Positions 21,490 to 33,710 are shown, counted from the first letter of the stretch. The stretch is 64,000 nt of DNA from Proteles cristata cristata (GCA_017311185.1 JAESUZ010001712.1:682001-746000); one strand, 5' to 3'. Notes: generated by a model not told the origin, from the letters alone. Numbers and translations: made by a program.

Positions 21490-23608
21490 TTATATACCAA
21501 CAATGAAGCAACAGAAAGAAATCAAGAAACTAATCCCATTCACAGTTGCACAAAAAAGAATAAAATACCTCGGAATAAACCTAACCAATGATATAAAAGA
21601 TCTGTACGATGAAGACTATAGAAAACTTATGAAGGAAATTGAAGAAGTCAAAGAAATGGAAAAACATTCCATTCTCATAGATTGAAAGAATAAATATAGT
21701 TGCTCATAGATTGAAAGAATAAATATAGTTAAAGTGTCATTACTACCCAAAGCAATCTACACATTCAATGCAACCCCAATCAAAATTGCACCAGCATTCT
21801 TCTCAAAACTAGAACAAAGTATCCTAAACTTTGTATGGAACCACATAAGACCCTGAATAGCCAAAGTAATATTGAAGAAGAAAACCAAAACGGGAGGCAT
21901 CACCATCCCAGACTTTAACCTCTACTACAAAGCTGTCATCATTAAGACAGTATAGTATTGGCACGAAAACAGACACATAGACCAATGGAATAGAATTGAG
22001 AACTCAGATTTGGACCCAAAAGTGTACAGCCAACTAATCTTTGACAAAGTGGGAAAGAGTATCCAATGGAAAAAAGACAGCCTCTTTAACAGATGGTGTT
22101 GGGAGAACTGGACAGCAACATGCAGAAGAATGAAACTAGATCATTTTCTCATACCATACACAAAAATAAACTCAAAATGGATAATGGACCTGAACGTGAG
22201 ACAGGAAACCATCAGAACCCTAGAGGAGAAAGCAGGAAACAACCTCCTTGACCTCCACCGCAGCAATTTCTTACTTGACACATTCCCAAAGGCAAGGGAA
22301 TCAAGAGCAAAAATGAACTGTTAGCACCTCAAGATTAAAAACTTCTTCACAACAGAGGAAACAATCCATAAAACTAATAGCCAGCCGATGGAATGGGAAA
22401 AGATAGTTGCAAACGACATATCAGATAAAGGGCTGGTATCCAAAATGTATCAGGAACTCACCAAACTCCAAACCTGAAAAACAAACAATCCAGTGAAGAA
22501 ATGGGCAGAAGATAGGAACAGACACTTCTCCAAAGAGGACATCCAGGTGGCCAACAGACACAGGAAACGATGCTCAACGTCCCTCCTCATCAGGGAAATA
22601 CAAATCAAAACCACACTGAGATACCACCTCATGCCAGTCAGAGTGGCTAAAATGAGCAAATCAGAGGACTCTAGATGCTGGTGAGGAATTGGAAAAATGG
22701 GCACCCTCTTACACTGTTGGTGGGAATGTAAACTGGTACAGCCCCTCTGGAAAAACAGTGTGGAGGTTCCTCAAAAAATGAACAATAGAACTCCCCTATG
22801 ACCCAGCAATAGCACTGCTAGGAATTTACCCAAGGGATCCAGAAATGCTGAGGCATAGGAGCACATGTACCCCAATGTGCATAGCAGCACTCTTCACAGT
22901 AGCTAAAACATGGAAAGAGCCTAAGCGTCCATCAACAGATGAATGGATCAAGAAGATGTGGTTTATCTATACGATGGAATACTACATGGCAATGAGAAAC
23001 AATGAAATCTGGACATGTGTGGCAACATGGATGGAACTTGAGGGTGTTAGGCTGACCAAAATAAGTCAAGCAGAGAAGGACAGCTACCATAGGTTTGCAC
23101 ATAAAGGAGGATTGGGAGGAACTTAACAGAGGACTATACGGGAGAAGAAGGGGAAAAATAGTTGGTGAGAGGGAGGGAGGCAAACCATGAGAGACTCTTG
23201 AATGCCAAGCACAAACTGAGGGCAGATGGGGTGAGGGGAGGGGAAGGGAGTGATGGGCATGGAGGAGGGCACTTGTGGAGATGAGCACTGGGTGTTATAT
23301 GGAAATCAACTTGACAATAAACTATTAAAAAATTTAAAAATTTAAAAAGCCATAAAAAATAAAATATAATAAAATCTGATCTCCATTAACAGCCAGTGTG
23401 ATTCTTTAAAAGAGCAAGTCAGATTAACTCCTCACTGCACTCAGAGCAAAAGCTAGAAGCCCTATAAAGCCTTATAAAACCCTCTGTGATTTTGCCCCTT
23501 TCTCTCTTTATCCTACTTCCTATTATTCTTTTCCTCACTGCTCTGCTTCAGTCATACTGAATATACCAGATATGCTCTGACCTCAGGCCCTTTGCACTAG
23601 GTGTTTTC

Positions 23609-23637
23609 CCTATCTATCTACCTACCTACCTACCTAG
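23609..23637. repeat. (TATC)n/(TACC)n microsatellite
   Basis: CTATCTATCTACC followed by repeated TACC units inside the L2 right arm. Confidence 0.85.
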
Positions 23638-23939
23638 GTATAATATAAATGGCTCATTTCCATCCATCAGGTCTTTGTTCAGACACCATTTTCAGATTCT
23701 AGATAAGATTATAGGTCCAGCCTTCAGTATGTCTCATTCCAGTCTCTTTTTTCCCAGTACTTACCACTTTCTAATATGTTATTTCATTTACTCCTTTGGT
23801 TTGGTTAATAGCTTTTCCCTCCCTCAGCTACAGTGTAAGATCCAGGGAAACAAGGATTTTGTTTATTTTGTTAACCTTATGTGGTACCTGGAACATTGTA
23901 GATGCTGAGTGTATCTTTTCACTAAGATGTAAGTTGCCC

Positions 23940-24465
23940 ACCTATTTAAAATACTCATTTTAGTGCTGTTTAGTGTATCCACAGAGTTGTACAGCCATCA
24001 TCATGGTCATTTCTAGAACATGGTCATCAGCCCTGGAAAAAATCCCATATCCATCAGCTCCAATCACCCCATTCTCTCCAGGCCCTCAGAATCATCAGTC
24101 TGTTTTATGTCTCTTTAGATTTGCCTCTTCTGAACACTTCATGTGAATGAACTCCTACAACATACGGTATTTTGTCCCTCACTCCTTTCACTTAGCATGT
24201 TTTCCATCCATGATGCATAGTCTGTACCAGGAATTCATTGCTTTTACACATTCATCAGGTGATGGGCATATGGGTTGCTTCTACTTGTTGGTTATTATGG
24301 AAAATATTGCTATGAACACTCAAATTACTTGTATAGAGATTTTTTTGTGTGGATATGTTTCATTTCTCTTTGGTATATACATAGGAATGAGATTTTTCTG
24401 TTTTTACAGTGCACAGTAACTCTATGTTTAATCCTTTGGGGAGCTACCAAACTATCAATAGCTAC
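23940..24465 (-). mobile_element. Old L1M fragment, antisense
   Basis: Complementary 3' words on the plus strand: GTATCCACAGAGTTGTACAG, GTCATTTCTAGAACATGGTC, CTTTCACTTAGCATGTTTTC, TTGGTATATACATAGGAATG. Strongly diverged and ancient. Confidence 0.65.
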
Positions 24466-24769
24466 TTTTAAATAAAAGAATATATGCTGAAATGTACATT
24501 GCATCTCAATGGGGGAAGTAATGGATTTTTGAGCAAATGTGATAATATAACTAAGCAACCTTTTGGGCAAAACTACAGTTAGTGCCCTCCTTCCCAGCTT
24601 CCTGGCAGATGAAAAGACTTGCAAGTGATTTAAGTATTAGGATGTTAAATGAGTTTTAAAAAATATAGATAAGCTGATGTACCATTATAGACTGGAAAAT
24701 ACAGATGAATGTTACAGAATTAGTAAGGAGCCATATGATAACCTTCATATTATAAACTAAGAAACAGTA

Positions 24770-26160
24770 TGAACTTTATCCTAAAGATCCAGAGTCATTG
24801 AAGGACTTTAAGTAGGTCTCTGATTAGGTTTACACATTGGAAAGCTCACACTGGGCACAGAAGGAATAGTGACTCAGAAGGGGAAAGACTGTTGATGCCA
24901 TCACGGTGGTGATCCAGAAGGTGATGAGCTGAGAAAAGTGGTAACAGTGGACATGGCAAGCAGGGGATTGATGGGGAGAAAGTAAGTATGTGCCAGTCCC
25001 TGAGATTAAAATTGGTTTGGGAGAAATGATGAAGGTTCTAGGAACATGATATCACATTCAAGTGTCAGTGACCAGTAGGGAGCTGGACAGGAGTGTTATT
25101 GGTTGGAGAGTCAGATTTGGGAGCCAAGGATGAATACGTTGGGGTGAATTCACATGGGGGGGGGGCTTTAGAATAAAATGAACTGACTCAGTGCTGACAT
25201 GAAAAAGGGAAGTGGAGAAAGATGAAGATGGAGCAAGGGCTAGAGAACACTTCAGGCAAAGGTGGTGCCATGGGAAGCAGGAGTATAAACCTGGGAATGG
25301 TCAGTAATGCCAAAGCCACAGAGACCAGTGAAAGAACTAAGAATTGAAGGTGTCATCATATATGGAAATATGATGACATTTTATGACCTCAGAGGTGTAA
25401 CTGTGACACAGTAAGTGGGAGGTGTGGAAATAGATGGAAAAGACAGACTATCCTTGAAGGAATTTGCCTGTGATGGAGAGGAGGTAAGCAGAGTGCCTAG
25501 TTAGAGACCTGGAACTATGTGTAAAGTGCAAAAGGGTCAAGAGCATGTTTCCATACTTCAGGAAAAGAAATGGAAAAGGAGTTGTGGAGGGTAAAAAGGT
25601 GAAGAGGCCTTAGCCACTAGAAATTGGGAGGGGATGGTTTCCAAGACAGATGTCAGTAGAATGACCCTCAGATAGGAGAAGCAAGACTCCTTGGACTCAG
25701 ATGGAGGAGGGAAGGAGACAAAGGTAGTCAGGGGCAGATACTAATGGATAGTTGGTGCAGCCACACCTGCTGGTCTCCCTCCTTTGAGGGAAACTGGGAA
25801 AACGCGGTGCCAGCTGGCCAAAGATGAGCGAATCAGAATCAGGAGAACATGTGTGAGGAAAGTAGTGAAAACATCAAAAATGCCCACTGAGGGCAGCAGT
25901 AGATGTCGATTGTTGCCAAGCAACTTTAAGAAACCAAAGATGAATCTGGAAAAGATTTAATGGTAGTCACAGTCAGAAAGCTTTCATCAGCAATACTCAC
26001 AATGTAAGAGCAAAAGGAGAGGACAGAAGACGTTGAACCCGGCCAGGGCAGATAAGCCAGAAGGAAGCAAAGGAACCTATCCAGTCATGGGGCAGGCAGA
26101 AGAACAGCAAAGGAATGGAAGGGTGCTGCTTAGGCTGGGTAGAGATGTGAGTGTAGGCAG
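24770..26160. repeat. Probable ancient medium-reiteration repeat, family not named
   Basis: Purine-rich stretch with AGAGTCATTGAAGGACTTTA, GGTGATCCAGAAGGTGATGA and later GAATCAGGAGAACATGTGTG. It reads like a long, G-rich mammal-wide repeat I cannot name. 36.65-37.0 kb has similar wording. No coding potential. Confidence 0.3.
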
Positions 26161-26184
26161 AAATTTGTGGTTAGAAATATGGTA

Positions 26185-26760
26185 GAGTTTTTGAAAAAAT
26201 TAAGTCTAGAATCACCATATGATTCTACAGTTCCACTTTTGGTTATATAAATACCTAAAAGAAGAACAAGCAAGGACTCAGACAAATATTTGTATATTTG
26301 TTCATAGCGTGATTCACAGTAGGCAAAAGGTAGAAGTGATCCCAGTGTCTATCAGTCGATGAATAGATACAATGTGGAATATACATACAGCAGGCTTAGA
26401 AAGGAACTTCTGATACCTGCTACAGCATGAATGGACTTTGCAGACATCGTGCTGAGTGAAATAATCCAGTCATAAAAGGTTGAATTTTGCATGACTCTAC
26501 TTTAATGAAGTATCTAAAGTAGTCAGATTGCATAGAAACGAAGTACGATGGTAGCTGGCGGGGCAGGAGGGAGAAGGGGCTGGGGAGTCAGAGTTGAATG
26601 CATATGGAGTTGCACTTGGGAAAGATGACAAAATTGTGGAGACGGATGGTGGTGATGGCTGCACAGCAGTGTGAACATAGTTAATGCCATTGAACTTAAC
26701 ATTGAACCACTTAACAATGGTTAAAATGACACATTTTATTTTACCACCATAAAAAATGTA
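26185..26760 (+). mobile_element. Old L1M 3' end, sense
   Basis: Sense 3'-end words: CACCATATGATTCTACAGTT, ATACCTAAAAGAAGAACAAG, TAGAAGTGATCCCAGTGTCT, CATCGTGCTGAGTGAAATAA, ACTTAACAATGGTTAAAATG. Diverged, no intact frame. Confidence 0.7.
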
Positions 26761-28152
26761 TAGTGGTTAAAGGACTAGATATCTTAATACTGTTGGTTAG
26801 AGGAAATGTAATGTTTAAAGGGGAGAGAAAGAAGTGGATATTAGGAGGTTAGATTTCAATCATGAAATAATTTCAGAGGATTAGAAGGTCTGGGACAGCA
26901 CTAGTCATCTTTGGAAGGAGATGTATAATACCTTACAAAAACATGTCAACATCATGGGGCATGGGGGCATTTCCAGAATGCTGGAGTGGAAAGGAAATGT
27001 AGAGCTTTGGCATGAAGGATGTCAAGGCTCAAGAGTGGATTTGTCATCTCCGTGTGTACTGAGGTCGTCACAGCTAGATAGTAAAACTTAGAAAGTTGAG
27101 AGGGACGAATAGCTATATCCTTAATAATTAATATGAGGAGATACATAGAAGATTGTATAACTGGACTCAAAGGCAGCATTTTTTTTTATCGAAGAATGAA
27201 AGAGCAGTGGCCTTGGAATGATCTATAGGAAAATAAGGGATGACAACTCTTTCCCACACACAGGTTTTGAGTGTTGAGGGTGTTAAAAAAGTCAACTGAG
27301 AAAACCGTCGAGTGAATTGAGTCCATGGGGGAGTCATTCTTGCACCCCAGCCTCATGTTGAGATGATGTGGAAGTGAACTTTTAAAGCAATGTCAATTCA
27401 AGTGGAATCCCTAGTGATGGCTGGCTGCTGTTGGCAGCTGTGGAAAGCTCTCCTGGATTCCAGTATGCAGTCTAGGGTTGAGAACCACTGCCTAGGTGAG
27501 AGCTGGTGTTTTGGTGAAGATGAGCAGGTAGTGGGAGCAAGGTTATTTGGTCCAAATAGGACCAGCATCCTAAAGGGCATGTCGGAGGGGTTGCAGAATG
27601 TGTAGCATGGGGGTGTGAGTCCGGAGACTGGTGGGGAAGGAACAGCACCAGACTGGTGACTGAAAGGACAGGGACAGTGAGTGTACGTGGCCTTGAGGGT
27701 CCAAATTAAACTATTATTCAACATAGTTTTCATCCAGAGGATGGCTCAAAGGGTGGTGACTAAACAAGACAGGGATAACGGGCATACATGGCCCATGGGT
27801 CAAAGTAAAATTGTTAGCCAGAATTGTTTGCATCCAGAGGTATTGTCCTCTGGGCACACAGGTGGAGACAGGGACAAGATCATGGAGACATTTACACTCT
27901 CCTCATTGGTGTGACCTAGGAGCTATAGACAGAACAAATACATGGAGTTTTTAGTGGTGGTAGCCTTTCTAAGCCTCAGTGCCCTAAGCGTAAACAAGCA
28001 AACAACCAGAGAGAGCTACTTGACAGAACTCTTGTAAGTTACAGGAGACATTGAAAAGATTGATGTATATGAAAAAATTTTGTAAGCCCTTTAAGGCCGT
28101 ATAAATATTTGTTGTTTTGTCACCATCCTATCAAAAATGTGAGTGGTGTGTT
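26761..28152 (+). other. Intron F-G, mostly unrecognised
   Basis: 1.4 kb of intron. A MER5-like end (AGGGTTGAGAACCACTGCCT) is visible near 27474-27493. Short paired direct similarity lies around 27600-27690 and 27720-27790 (GGTGACT...GGACAGGGACA versus GGTGACTAAACAAGACAGGGAT), which looks like an old local duplication. Confidence 0.35.
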
Positions 28153-28396
28153 TCTGTTTTTATTTATTTTTTATTTTTTTAATGTTTTATTTATTTCTGA
28201 GAGAGAGATAGAGACAGCGTGAGCAGGGGAGGATCAGAGGGAGAGTGAGACACAGAATCTGAAACAGGCTCCAGGCTCTGAGCTGGCAGTCAGCACAGAG
28301 CCCAATGCGGGGCTCGAACCCACAAACCATGAGATCATGACCTGAGCCAAAGTCGGACGCTTAACCGACTGAGCCACCAAGGTGCCCTCTGTTTTT
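28153..28396 (-). mobile_element. SINEC antisense, young-type variant
   Basis: SINE 28162-28387: tail complement TTTTTTTAATGTTTTATTTA, ACAGCGTGAGCAGGGGAGGA linker, GAGCTGGCAGTCAGCACAGA variant, head ending GAGCCACCAAGGTGCCC. Flanks repeat TCTGTTTTT at 28153-28161 and 28388-28396. Confidence 0.88.
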
Positions 28397-28429
28397 GTTT
28401 TTTAATTCAGCAACCTGTGTGTTTTTGTT

Positions 28430-28791
28430 TTACTTGCATTGCACTATAATTGACATACAATTAGTACTAGTTTCCCAAGTACGACGTGGTGACTCAGCAC
28501 TTTGATACGTCACCTGGTGCTCAGCATAATAAGTGTACTCTTGAATCCTCCTATTTCCCCCATCTTCCCCCCACCTCCCCACTGCTAACTGTCAGTCTGT
28601 TCTCTGTATTTAAATGTCTGGTTGTTTGCTTTGTCTCTTTTTTCCTTTGTTTTATTTCTTAAATTCTACATATGAGTGAAATCATATAATATTTGTCTTT
28701 CTCTGACTGACTTAACATTACACGCTCTGGCTCCATCAATGTTGTTGCAAATGACAAGATTTCATTCTTTTTTATGGCTGAATAATACTCC

Positions 28792-28836
<45 letters not shown>

Positions 28837-29075
28837 ATACTACTTCTTCTTCCAAAGTATGGCTGCTCCCATAATTTGACTATTGTAAGTAATGCTGCAG
28901 CCAACATATGGGTGGATTAGTGTTTTTATATTTTGTGGGTAAATAGCCAGTCGTGCAATCACTGGGTCATATGGTAATTTCATTTTTAATTTTTGGGGGG
29001 CTCTCCATACTGCTATCCACAGTGGCTGCACCAGTTTGCATTCCCATGGACAGTGCAAAAGGTTTCCTTTGGGAA
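28430..29075 (-). mobile_element. L1 3' end and ORF2 C-terminus, antisense
   Basis: Complementary 3' UTR (ATAATTGACATACAATTAGT) passes into ORF2 end. The minus-strand frame 28659-28907 contains TMEYYSAIKKNEIL and, further up, a remnant of the cysteine-rich terminus. Older than the four short young L1 tails. Confidence 0.75.
28794..28835. repeat. (GT)n microsatellite
   Basis: About 20 uninterrupted GT units at the point where the L1 carries CATATAC-type sequence. Likely length-polymorphic. Confidence 0.95.
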
Positions 29076-29451
29076 ATGAATGTGTCATCTCATCAGGAAG
29101 TTGCCTTTTTTCCTTTGGAATCTGCCACTTGGTTAGTTTCAGAGGATTCTGAAACACATTTGGTGTTAGGATTAGTTTGAGTTGGCTCATGGCAGCCTTC
29201 TCTTTCTCTTGAGTAGAAGCTTCTTCTCTGTAGAGGAGAGGCTCTTTGTTTTTTTGTTTATCACCACCTCATTTCATGGTAGCATCTGGGCTCACACTGA
29301 GGTTGACGCTACTTAATGAAACAGTAGATGGGGCCTTCTGAACTTGCAAAGCTGACTTGAGACATAAAGGGCTCCATTTTTGCATTTGGTTTCCATACTC
29401 ATTTTCCTTTCTGCAGATTTCTTCAAGGAATTCTGAAGAATAAAGTGAATT
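29076..29451 (+). other. Intron F-G, unrecognised stretch
   Basis: Possibly the tail of the L1 near 29100; otherwise no recognised element. Confidence 0.3.
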
Positions 29452-29711
29452 AAAAGGAAAATACAGGGGTGCCTGGGTGGCTCAGTCAGTTAAGCATCTG
29501 ACTTCGTCTCAGGTCATGATCTGGTTTGTGAGTTTGAGCCCCAGGTTAGGCTCCATGCTGACAGCTCAGAGCCTGGGGCCTGCTTCGGATTCTGTGTCTC
29601 CCTCTCTCTCTGCCACCTGCCCCACCCCTCCCCTACACTTCATGCCCGGTCTCTCTCTGTGTCTCAAAAATAAAAACATTTTTTAAAAATTTAAAAGAAA
29701 AGGAAGATACA
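29452..29711 (+). mobile_element. SINEC sense with target-site duplication
   Basis: Head GGTGCCTGGGTGGCTCAGTC near 29467, full body, tail to 29697. A 14-bp near-repeat AAAAGGAA(A/G)ATACA at 29452-29465 and 29698-29711, one mismatch. Confidence 0.9.
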
Positions 29712-29914
29712 TATGAATTGAGGTTTATATTCCCCAGCCTAAATCTAGGTTAAAGTTTATTATGAAAATGTTTACTATAGTGTAATATGAAATATATATC
29801 TTAATAAAAAAATTTCTTTGTGCATTCACACAACCAGCAATTTGAACATAACACTATCAAGAAAATACCCTAAAATTTGTTTCTAAAAATTTACATCTCA
29901 AAGTATTGCCCAGC

Positions 29915-30211
29915 ATTTATGACACTGTTTTTTAAATTTTTTATTACACTCCTTCCTTCCTTCCTTCCTTCCTTCCTTCCTTCCTTCCTTCCTTCCTTCC
30001 TTGTTCTTTCTTTCATTCTTTCTTTCTGGCAGAGAGAAATGGAGTAGGGGCGGGGACAGAGGGAGATGGAGACGTAGAATTTGAAGCAGGCTCCAAGCTG
30101 TCAGCACAGAGACCAACATGGAGCTCAAACTCATGAACCATGAGATCATGACCTGAACTGAAATCGGACGCTCAACCAACTGAGCCACCCAGGCACCCCA
30201 CTTATGATACT
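29915..30211 (-). mobile_element. SINEC antisense with (CCTT)n expansion
   Basis: SINE 29927-30199: T-rich tail, (CCTT)n in place of the GA/CT linker, GAAGCAGGCTCCAAGCTGTC body, head ending GAGCCACCCAGGCACCCC. A 12-bp duplication A(T/C)TTATGA(C/T)ACT at 29915-29926 and 30200-30211. Confidence 0.88.
29949..30030. repeat. (CCTT)n then (TTCT)n microsatellite
   Basis: About 13 CCTT units followed by TTCTTTCTTTC. Arose inside the SINE linker; yields a Gly/Arg/Lys-Glu repeat frame on the minus strand that is not a gene. Confidence 0.95.
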
Positions 30212-31029
30212 CTTTAATGTGAGTTACCTGCTTTATTTCCCCTACTAATTAAACTGACCCTTTAAAAAGTGGGGGAGTTCTCTTTGATCCCCTGCACTCA
30301 CTGTGTGCACAATAGGTGCTCAAACGATTAAAATTACCAAATTCGGACACAAGACCTACATGTATACCTTCCGTTACTACTTGTAGCTCAGAAATTAAAG
30401 TTATTTCAAGCTTTGAGTTGCTCCAAGTTGTTTGCGTTAAGTAGGAGTTAAAGCCACGGATCCCTTGCTAATAGCTTATGGTAAAAGATATCAATTTTCT
30501 TGTATCTTTAAGAAAATCTTGTGTCAGTACTAAGGCTTGTTGCTCATCTCACTAGGAGATCAAGTTTGATTTATTTCTAAGGTAACATTGTGGTCAGAGA
30601 CAGTAGGAATATTATGCTACTTTTCCTATATGTATTGATAACAAATGGTATCCTAGCTCTCCTGGAGGAATTCCTCTGACATCTTCTTTGCTGAAAATCC
30701 ATGGTCAACCAGTAAGCCAGACTCCTGCTTCTGTTGCTACAACCCCCTGCCCCCCAGCCTGCTCCAAATAGGGCTCTTACTGCCCTGTATTCTGGGGGCA
30801 TGTTTCCATGTTAGCCCTCCACCCAGCCATGGGACTAGCTTCCTATTCATCTTGCTCATTGCAGTGTCTCCAGACAGTCTTTTTTATGTAGGAGGTGCTC
30901 TGTAAGTATTTGGTGATTGATGACCAAATGAATAAATTTCTTAACAGATTCTTTTCTATAATCTTGTGTTTTGTAAAGTCAGCTTTTATAAAGAATGATC
31001 CTTATTCTTTAAAAAAGATTTCTTGCAGA
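30212..31029 (+). other. Intron F-G, mostly unrecognised; L2-like end
   Basis: GTAGGAGGTGCTCTGTAAGTATTTGGTGAT with ACCAAATGAATAAA near 30890-30935 resembles an L2 terminus. Elsewhere nothing is recognised. Confidence 0.35.
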
Positions 31030-31240
31030 GGGTGCCTGGGTGGCTCAGTTGGTTGAGCATCCAACTTTAGCACAGGTCATGATGTCATGGTTTGTGGGTT
31101 TGAGCCCCGCATCGGACTCTGTGTTGACAGCTCAGAGACTGGAGCCTGCTTCAGATTCTGTGTTTCCCTCTCTCTCTAAATCTCCCCAGAGACACTCTGT
31201 CTCTCTCTCTCTCTCTCAAAAATAAATAAATGTCAAAAAA
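31030..31240 (+). mobile_element. SINEC sense, first of a cluster of three
   Basis: Head GGTGCCTGGGTGGCTCAGTT at 31031, B box GGGTTTGAGCCCC, CT run 31200-31216, AATAAATAAATGTC tail. Confidence 0.88.
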
Positions 31241-31263
31241 CAAGATATTAAAATAGTTATCTT

Positions 31264-31450
31264 AGGTCACCTGGGTGGCTCAGTCGGTTAAGTGTCCAAC
31301 TTCAACTCATGTCATGATCTCATGGTTTGTGAGTTTGAGGCCCATAGTAGCCTTTGCACTGAGATTCTCTCTTTGTTTCCCTCTCTCTCTGCTCCTCTTC
31401 AACTTACATTTTCTCTCTCAAAATAAGTAAATAAAGTTTAAAACTTAAAT
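31264..31450 (+). mobile_element. SINEC sense, second of cluster
   Basis: Head GTCACCTGGGTGGCTCAGTC at 31266. The middle is shortened (loss around GAGCCTGGAGCC) and the tail AATAAGTAAATAAAG ends near 31450. Directly followed by the next SINE. Confidence 0.82.
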
Positions 31451-31451
31451 T

Positions 31452-31662
31452 GGGGCACCTGGGTGTATAAGTGAGTTGAGTGCCCAACTTCGGCCCAGGT
31501 CATGATCTCATGGTTTTTTAGTTAGAGCCCTGCGTCGGGCTCTGTGCTGACAGCTCAGAGGCTGGAGCCTGATTCAGATTCCCCTCTCTCTGCCCCTGCC
31601 CTGCTCATGCTCTGTATCTCTGTCTCTCAAAAATAAATAAAAACATTAAAACAATTAAATAC
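31452..31662 (+). mobile_element. SINEC sense, third of cluster
   Basis: Head GGGGCACCTGGGTGTATAAG at 31452, inserted at or in the tail of the second copy. Flanking AAACTTAAAT (31440-31449) and ATACTTAAAT (about 31659-31668) look like a target duplication. Confidence 0.82.
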
Positions 31663-32289
31663 TTAAATAGGCTTCTCTGTCTCTCAAAGGAGACAGCTCC
31701 CCACTTTGCAATACTCCTTTCCACACTGACAGGAAATACAATTCCCTCTCACAGGAGAGGCCACCATCTCGTTCCTAGGCAGAGCCAACAAGCTGATAGA
31801 GCTGCTGCAGACAAAATACATTCCATTAACCTATCCGAGAAAGAGAAGTCATCTCTTGTAGGATTGGCCTGTACTAAAGAATGAAATGCCCGAGCCAGAT
31901 AGTGCATTGTAGCCTTGCTTATTTGGGGGTGATTACTCCATTGAGCAAATACATTTCTGTTGGCCTGCAGTCTTTTCTGGTGTCTAATCCCCTCTCACCT
32001 TGTTGGAGCAGCTGTCGATGTATGTAGAGGGCAAACTCCCTTTAACTTGAAGTCAGATGCAATAATAAACCAGATATTGAATACTGCAGTTGACAGAATT
32101 CTGAGAGGTAGAAGTATTGTACTTATTAGGTCAAATTGTATTTCACAATGAGAATTTCACTTGGCTGTTGAGTCTGGAGAGAATTCACGTGTGTCGTCCA
32201 GGCTTTGGTCTCTTGTTTTCTTGTCTGTCCTGCTGAGTCATTCGCTCTGCCACACTGGCAGTTAATTGCATTCAACCCTGATTTTCCAG
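31663..32289 (+). other. Intron F-G, end
   Basis: 0.6 kb before exon G without a recognised repeat. Acceptor GATTTTCCAG ends at 32289. Confidence 0.4.
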
Positions 32290-32525
32290 GTTTCCATCCC
32301 AATAACTGAAGACCTGGACTTGATTGCCATGTTGACGGATGACGCTACGATTGCCACCTGGAATAATGAAGGGCTGCCTGGTGACAGAATGTCAGCTGAA
32401 AACGCCGCTATCCTAACACACTGTGAGCGCTGGCCCCTGATGATAGATCCCCAGCAGCAGGGAATTAAGTGGATCAAGAATAAGTATGGAACTGACCTGA
32501 AAGTCACAGACTTGGGCCAGAAAGG
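32290..32525 (+). CDS. DNAH11: Dynein heavy chain, exon G: AAA5 core
   Basis: 236 nt (78 codons plus two bases): [78 protein letters not shown]. [25 protein letters not shown] and RWPLxIDPQxQGxxWIKNKY are the signature blocks of AAA5 in axonemal dyneins; the latter replaces the Walker A of earlier modules. Donor GTATGT follows at 32526. Codon 79 (Gly) is split 2+1, so the intron is phase 2. The frame is clean. Residues such as KVTDLGQKG and the following exon favour DNAH11 over DNAH17 and DNAH9, from memory of those paralogues. Confidence 0.95.
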
Positions 32526-33710
32526 GTATGTGGAATCCAAAGGATTGGCTTTCTGTTAAGCTGCTGTGAAATGGGTCTAATTTCTAGGAAGTCCTTGCAT
32601 TTGCTAGACCTCTCTGCTGCCATGTAGTGTGACAGTCTGGTCCACCTTGTTTATCTGCTCACTCAGGTTTCACATAAAGTATCTTTGTTGAAAGGCCATT
32701 TACATTCAGTGGCAACCACTTAATCTGAAGGTGAAAGTACATTGAAGATTAGAGCAAACAGTGCACCCAAATGGAAAAATCGGTCAGCATCCTAAGGCCA
32801 AGAATGGAAACATGATGTACTGTAGTCCTTTAGGGCATTTGGCATGTGTTGACACAAGAATTGTCACCTGCATTTATAGGCCTAATGGTGATTAGAATCC
32901 TATTTCTGAATACATACTTTGCCTGTAGGAGGGTTGCAACATGGCTTCCAGTCCCAGCATGGAATGCCTGAAGATCATTTCTTCATCAAGTTTTACGTAA
33001 AGCTTTTGAGAACTGAGTCTCCTGACTCAGTCTTCTGTCTTTGGGTCCTCATGACAATACTGTCTGATGAATGAAGTTGTCTTGTATGTAGTTGGTGTTC
33101 AGCTAATATTAAATACTTTAGACTTAATGGTACTTCATTTGACCGTTCTTTCGCTTTTTCACACATACAATGAAATAAGGAATTTAAGATAAATGTACTC
33201 CTCACTTATCTGGATACTTGGAGAAAATTATTTTTTATAGGGAGAGACTATTTTTGGAGAGTGAGAGTGAAATATAATGATAATTTACCACTTTTACCAT
33301 AACTGAACCTAAAGGGTTTTTTAAAAAATGAATGTTTGACAAAACTACAAGACATTTAATATATTTTGAAAATTTTTTTATCAAAAAAAGACCTATCAAA
33401 TGAATTTAAATTTATGATGTTTGGATAAGTTACATTTGTCTCACCATGGTTATTGTTAAAAGAACTAATTTACCCATTGACTTACTCATACTGTTGAATT
33501 TCACTTGGAAAATATCCCTGTGTAGTTCATCTCAAAATCTCATCATTAATTTCTGTGTAATCTAGTTGAATACTTTATGAAACAGTTTTCTCTAAGTTTG
33601 TCTCATTAAAAAAAATCTACATTACAGCAAATAGCAAAATTTCAGTAATTTGGAACATTTTCCCTGTGCTTATTGACATTTTGTTATCTCTATTCTGATT
33701 GGATTTTAAG
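32526..33710 (+). other. Intron G-H, no recognised repeat
   Basis: A 1.2-kb AT-rich intron. No SINE or L1 signature. Acceptor GATTTTAAG ends at 33710; its tract (ATTGGATTTTAAG) is purine-interrupted and therefore weak. Confidence 0.5.

Larger units (their letters stand above)
19649..23383 (+). mobile_element. 5'-truncated carnivore L1 with 13-bp target duplication
   Basis: A 3.7-kb sense L1 (19662-23370), truncated at the end of the endonuclease domain. It is flanked by AAAATCTGATCTC at 19649-19661 and 23371-23383. ORF2 landmarks in order: SDHNAMKIEIN near 19685, a 179-codon open stretch 19820-20359, [12 protein letters not shown] near 21000-21035, the polymerase box [10 protein letters not shown] near 21123-21152, and the Cys/His end [11 protein letters not shown] near 22720-22755. 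The 3' UTR has GAGCACTGGGTGTTATATGG and GACAATAAACTATT. Multiple stops and frameshifts, plus a SINE inside ORF2, make it inactive. Confidence 0.9.
18880..23930 (+). mobile_element. L2 LINE (reverse transcriptase to 3' end), split by an L1
   Basis: The left arm 18880-19661 carries L2 reverse transcriptase words: TTTTGATATGATTGATTACT, TCCTACCTCACTGGTCAATT, AATCCTTGGAGTCACCTTAC, CAAAATACATTCAGAATCTG. The right arm 23371-23930 continues without loss: AACAGCCAGTGTGATTCTTT, CTCAGAGCAAAAGCTAGAAG, and the 3' end with GGAACATTGTAGATGCTGAG. Heavily mutated. It was interrupted by the L1 at 19662-23370. Confidence 0.75.

Noticed and set aside
22845..23126. 93-aa frame with YTMEYYMAMRNNEIW
   Set aside because: This is the C-terminus of L1 ORF2 within the defective copy, not a host gene.
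29898..30188. Lys/Glu/Gly-repeat protein on the minus strand
   Set aside because: Produced by the (CCTT)n expansion in a SINE.
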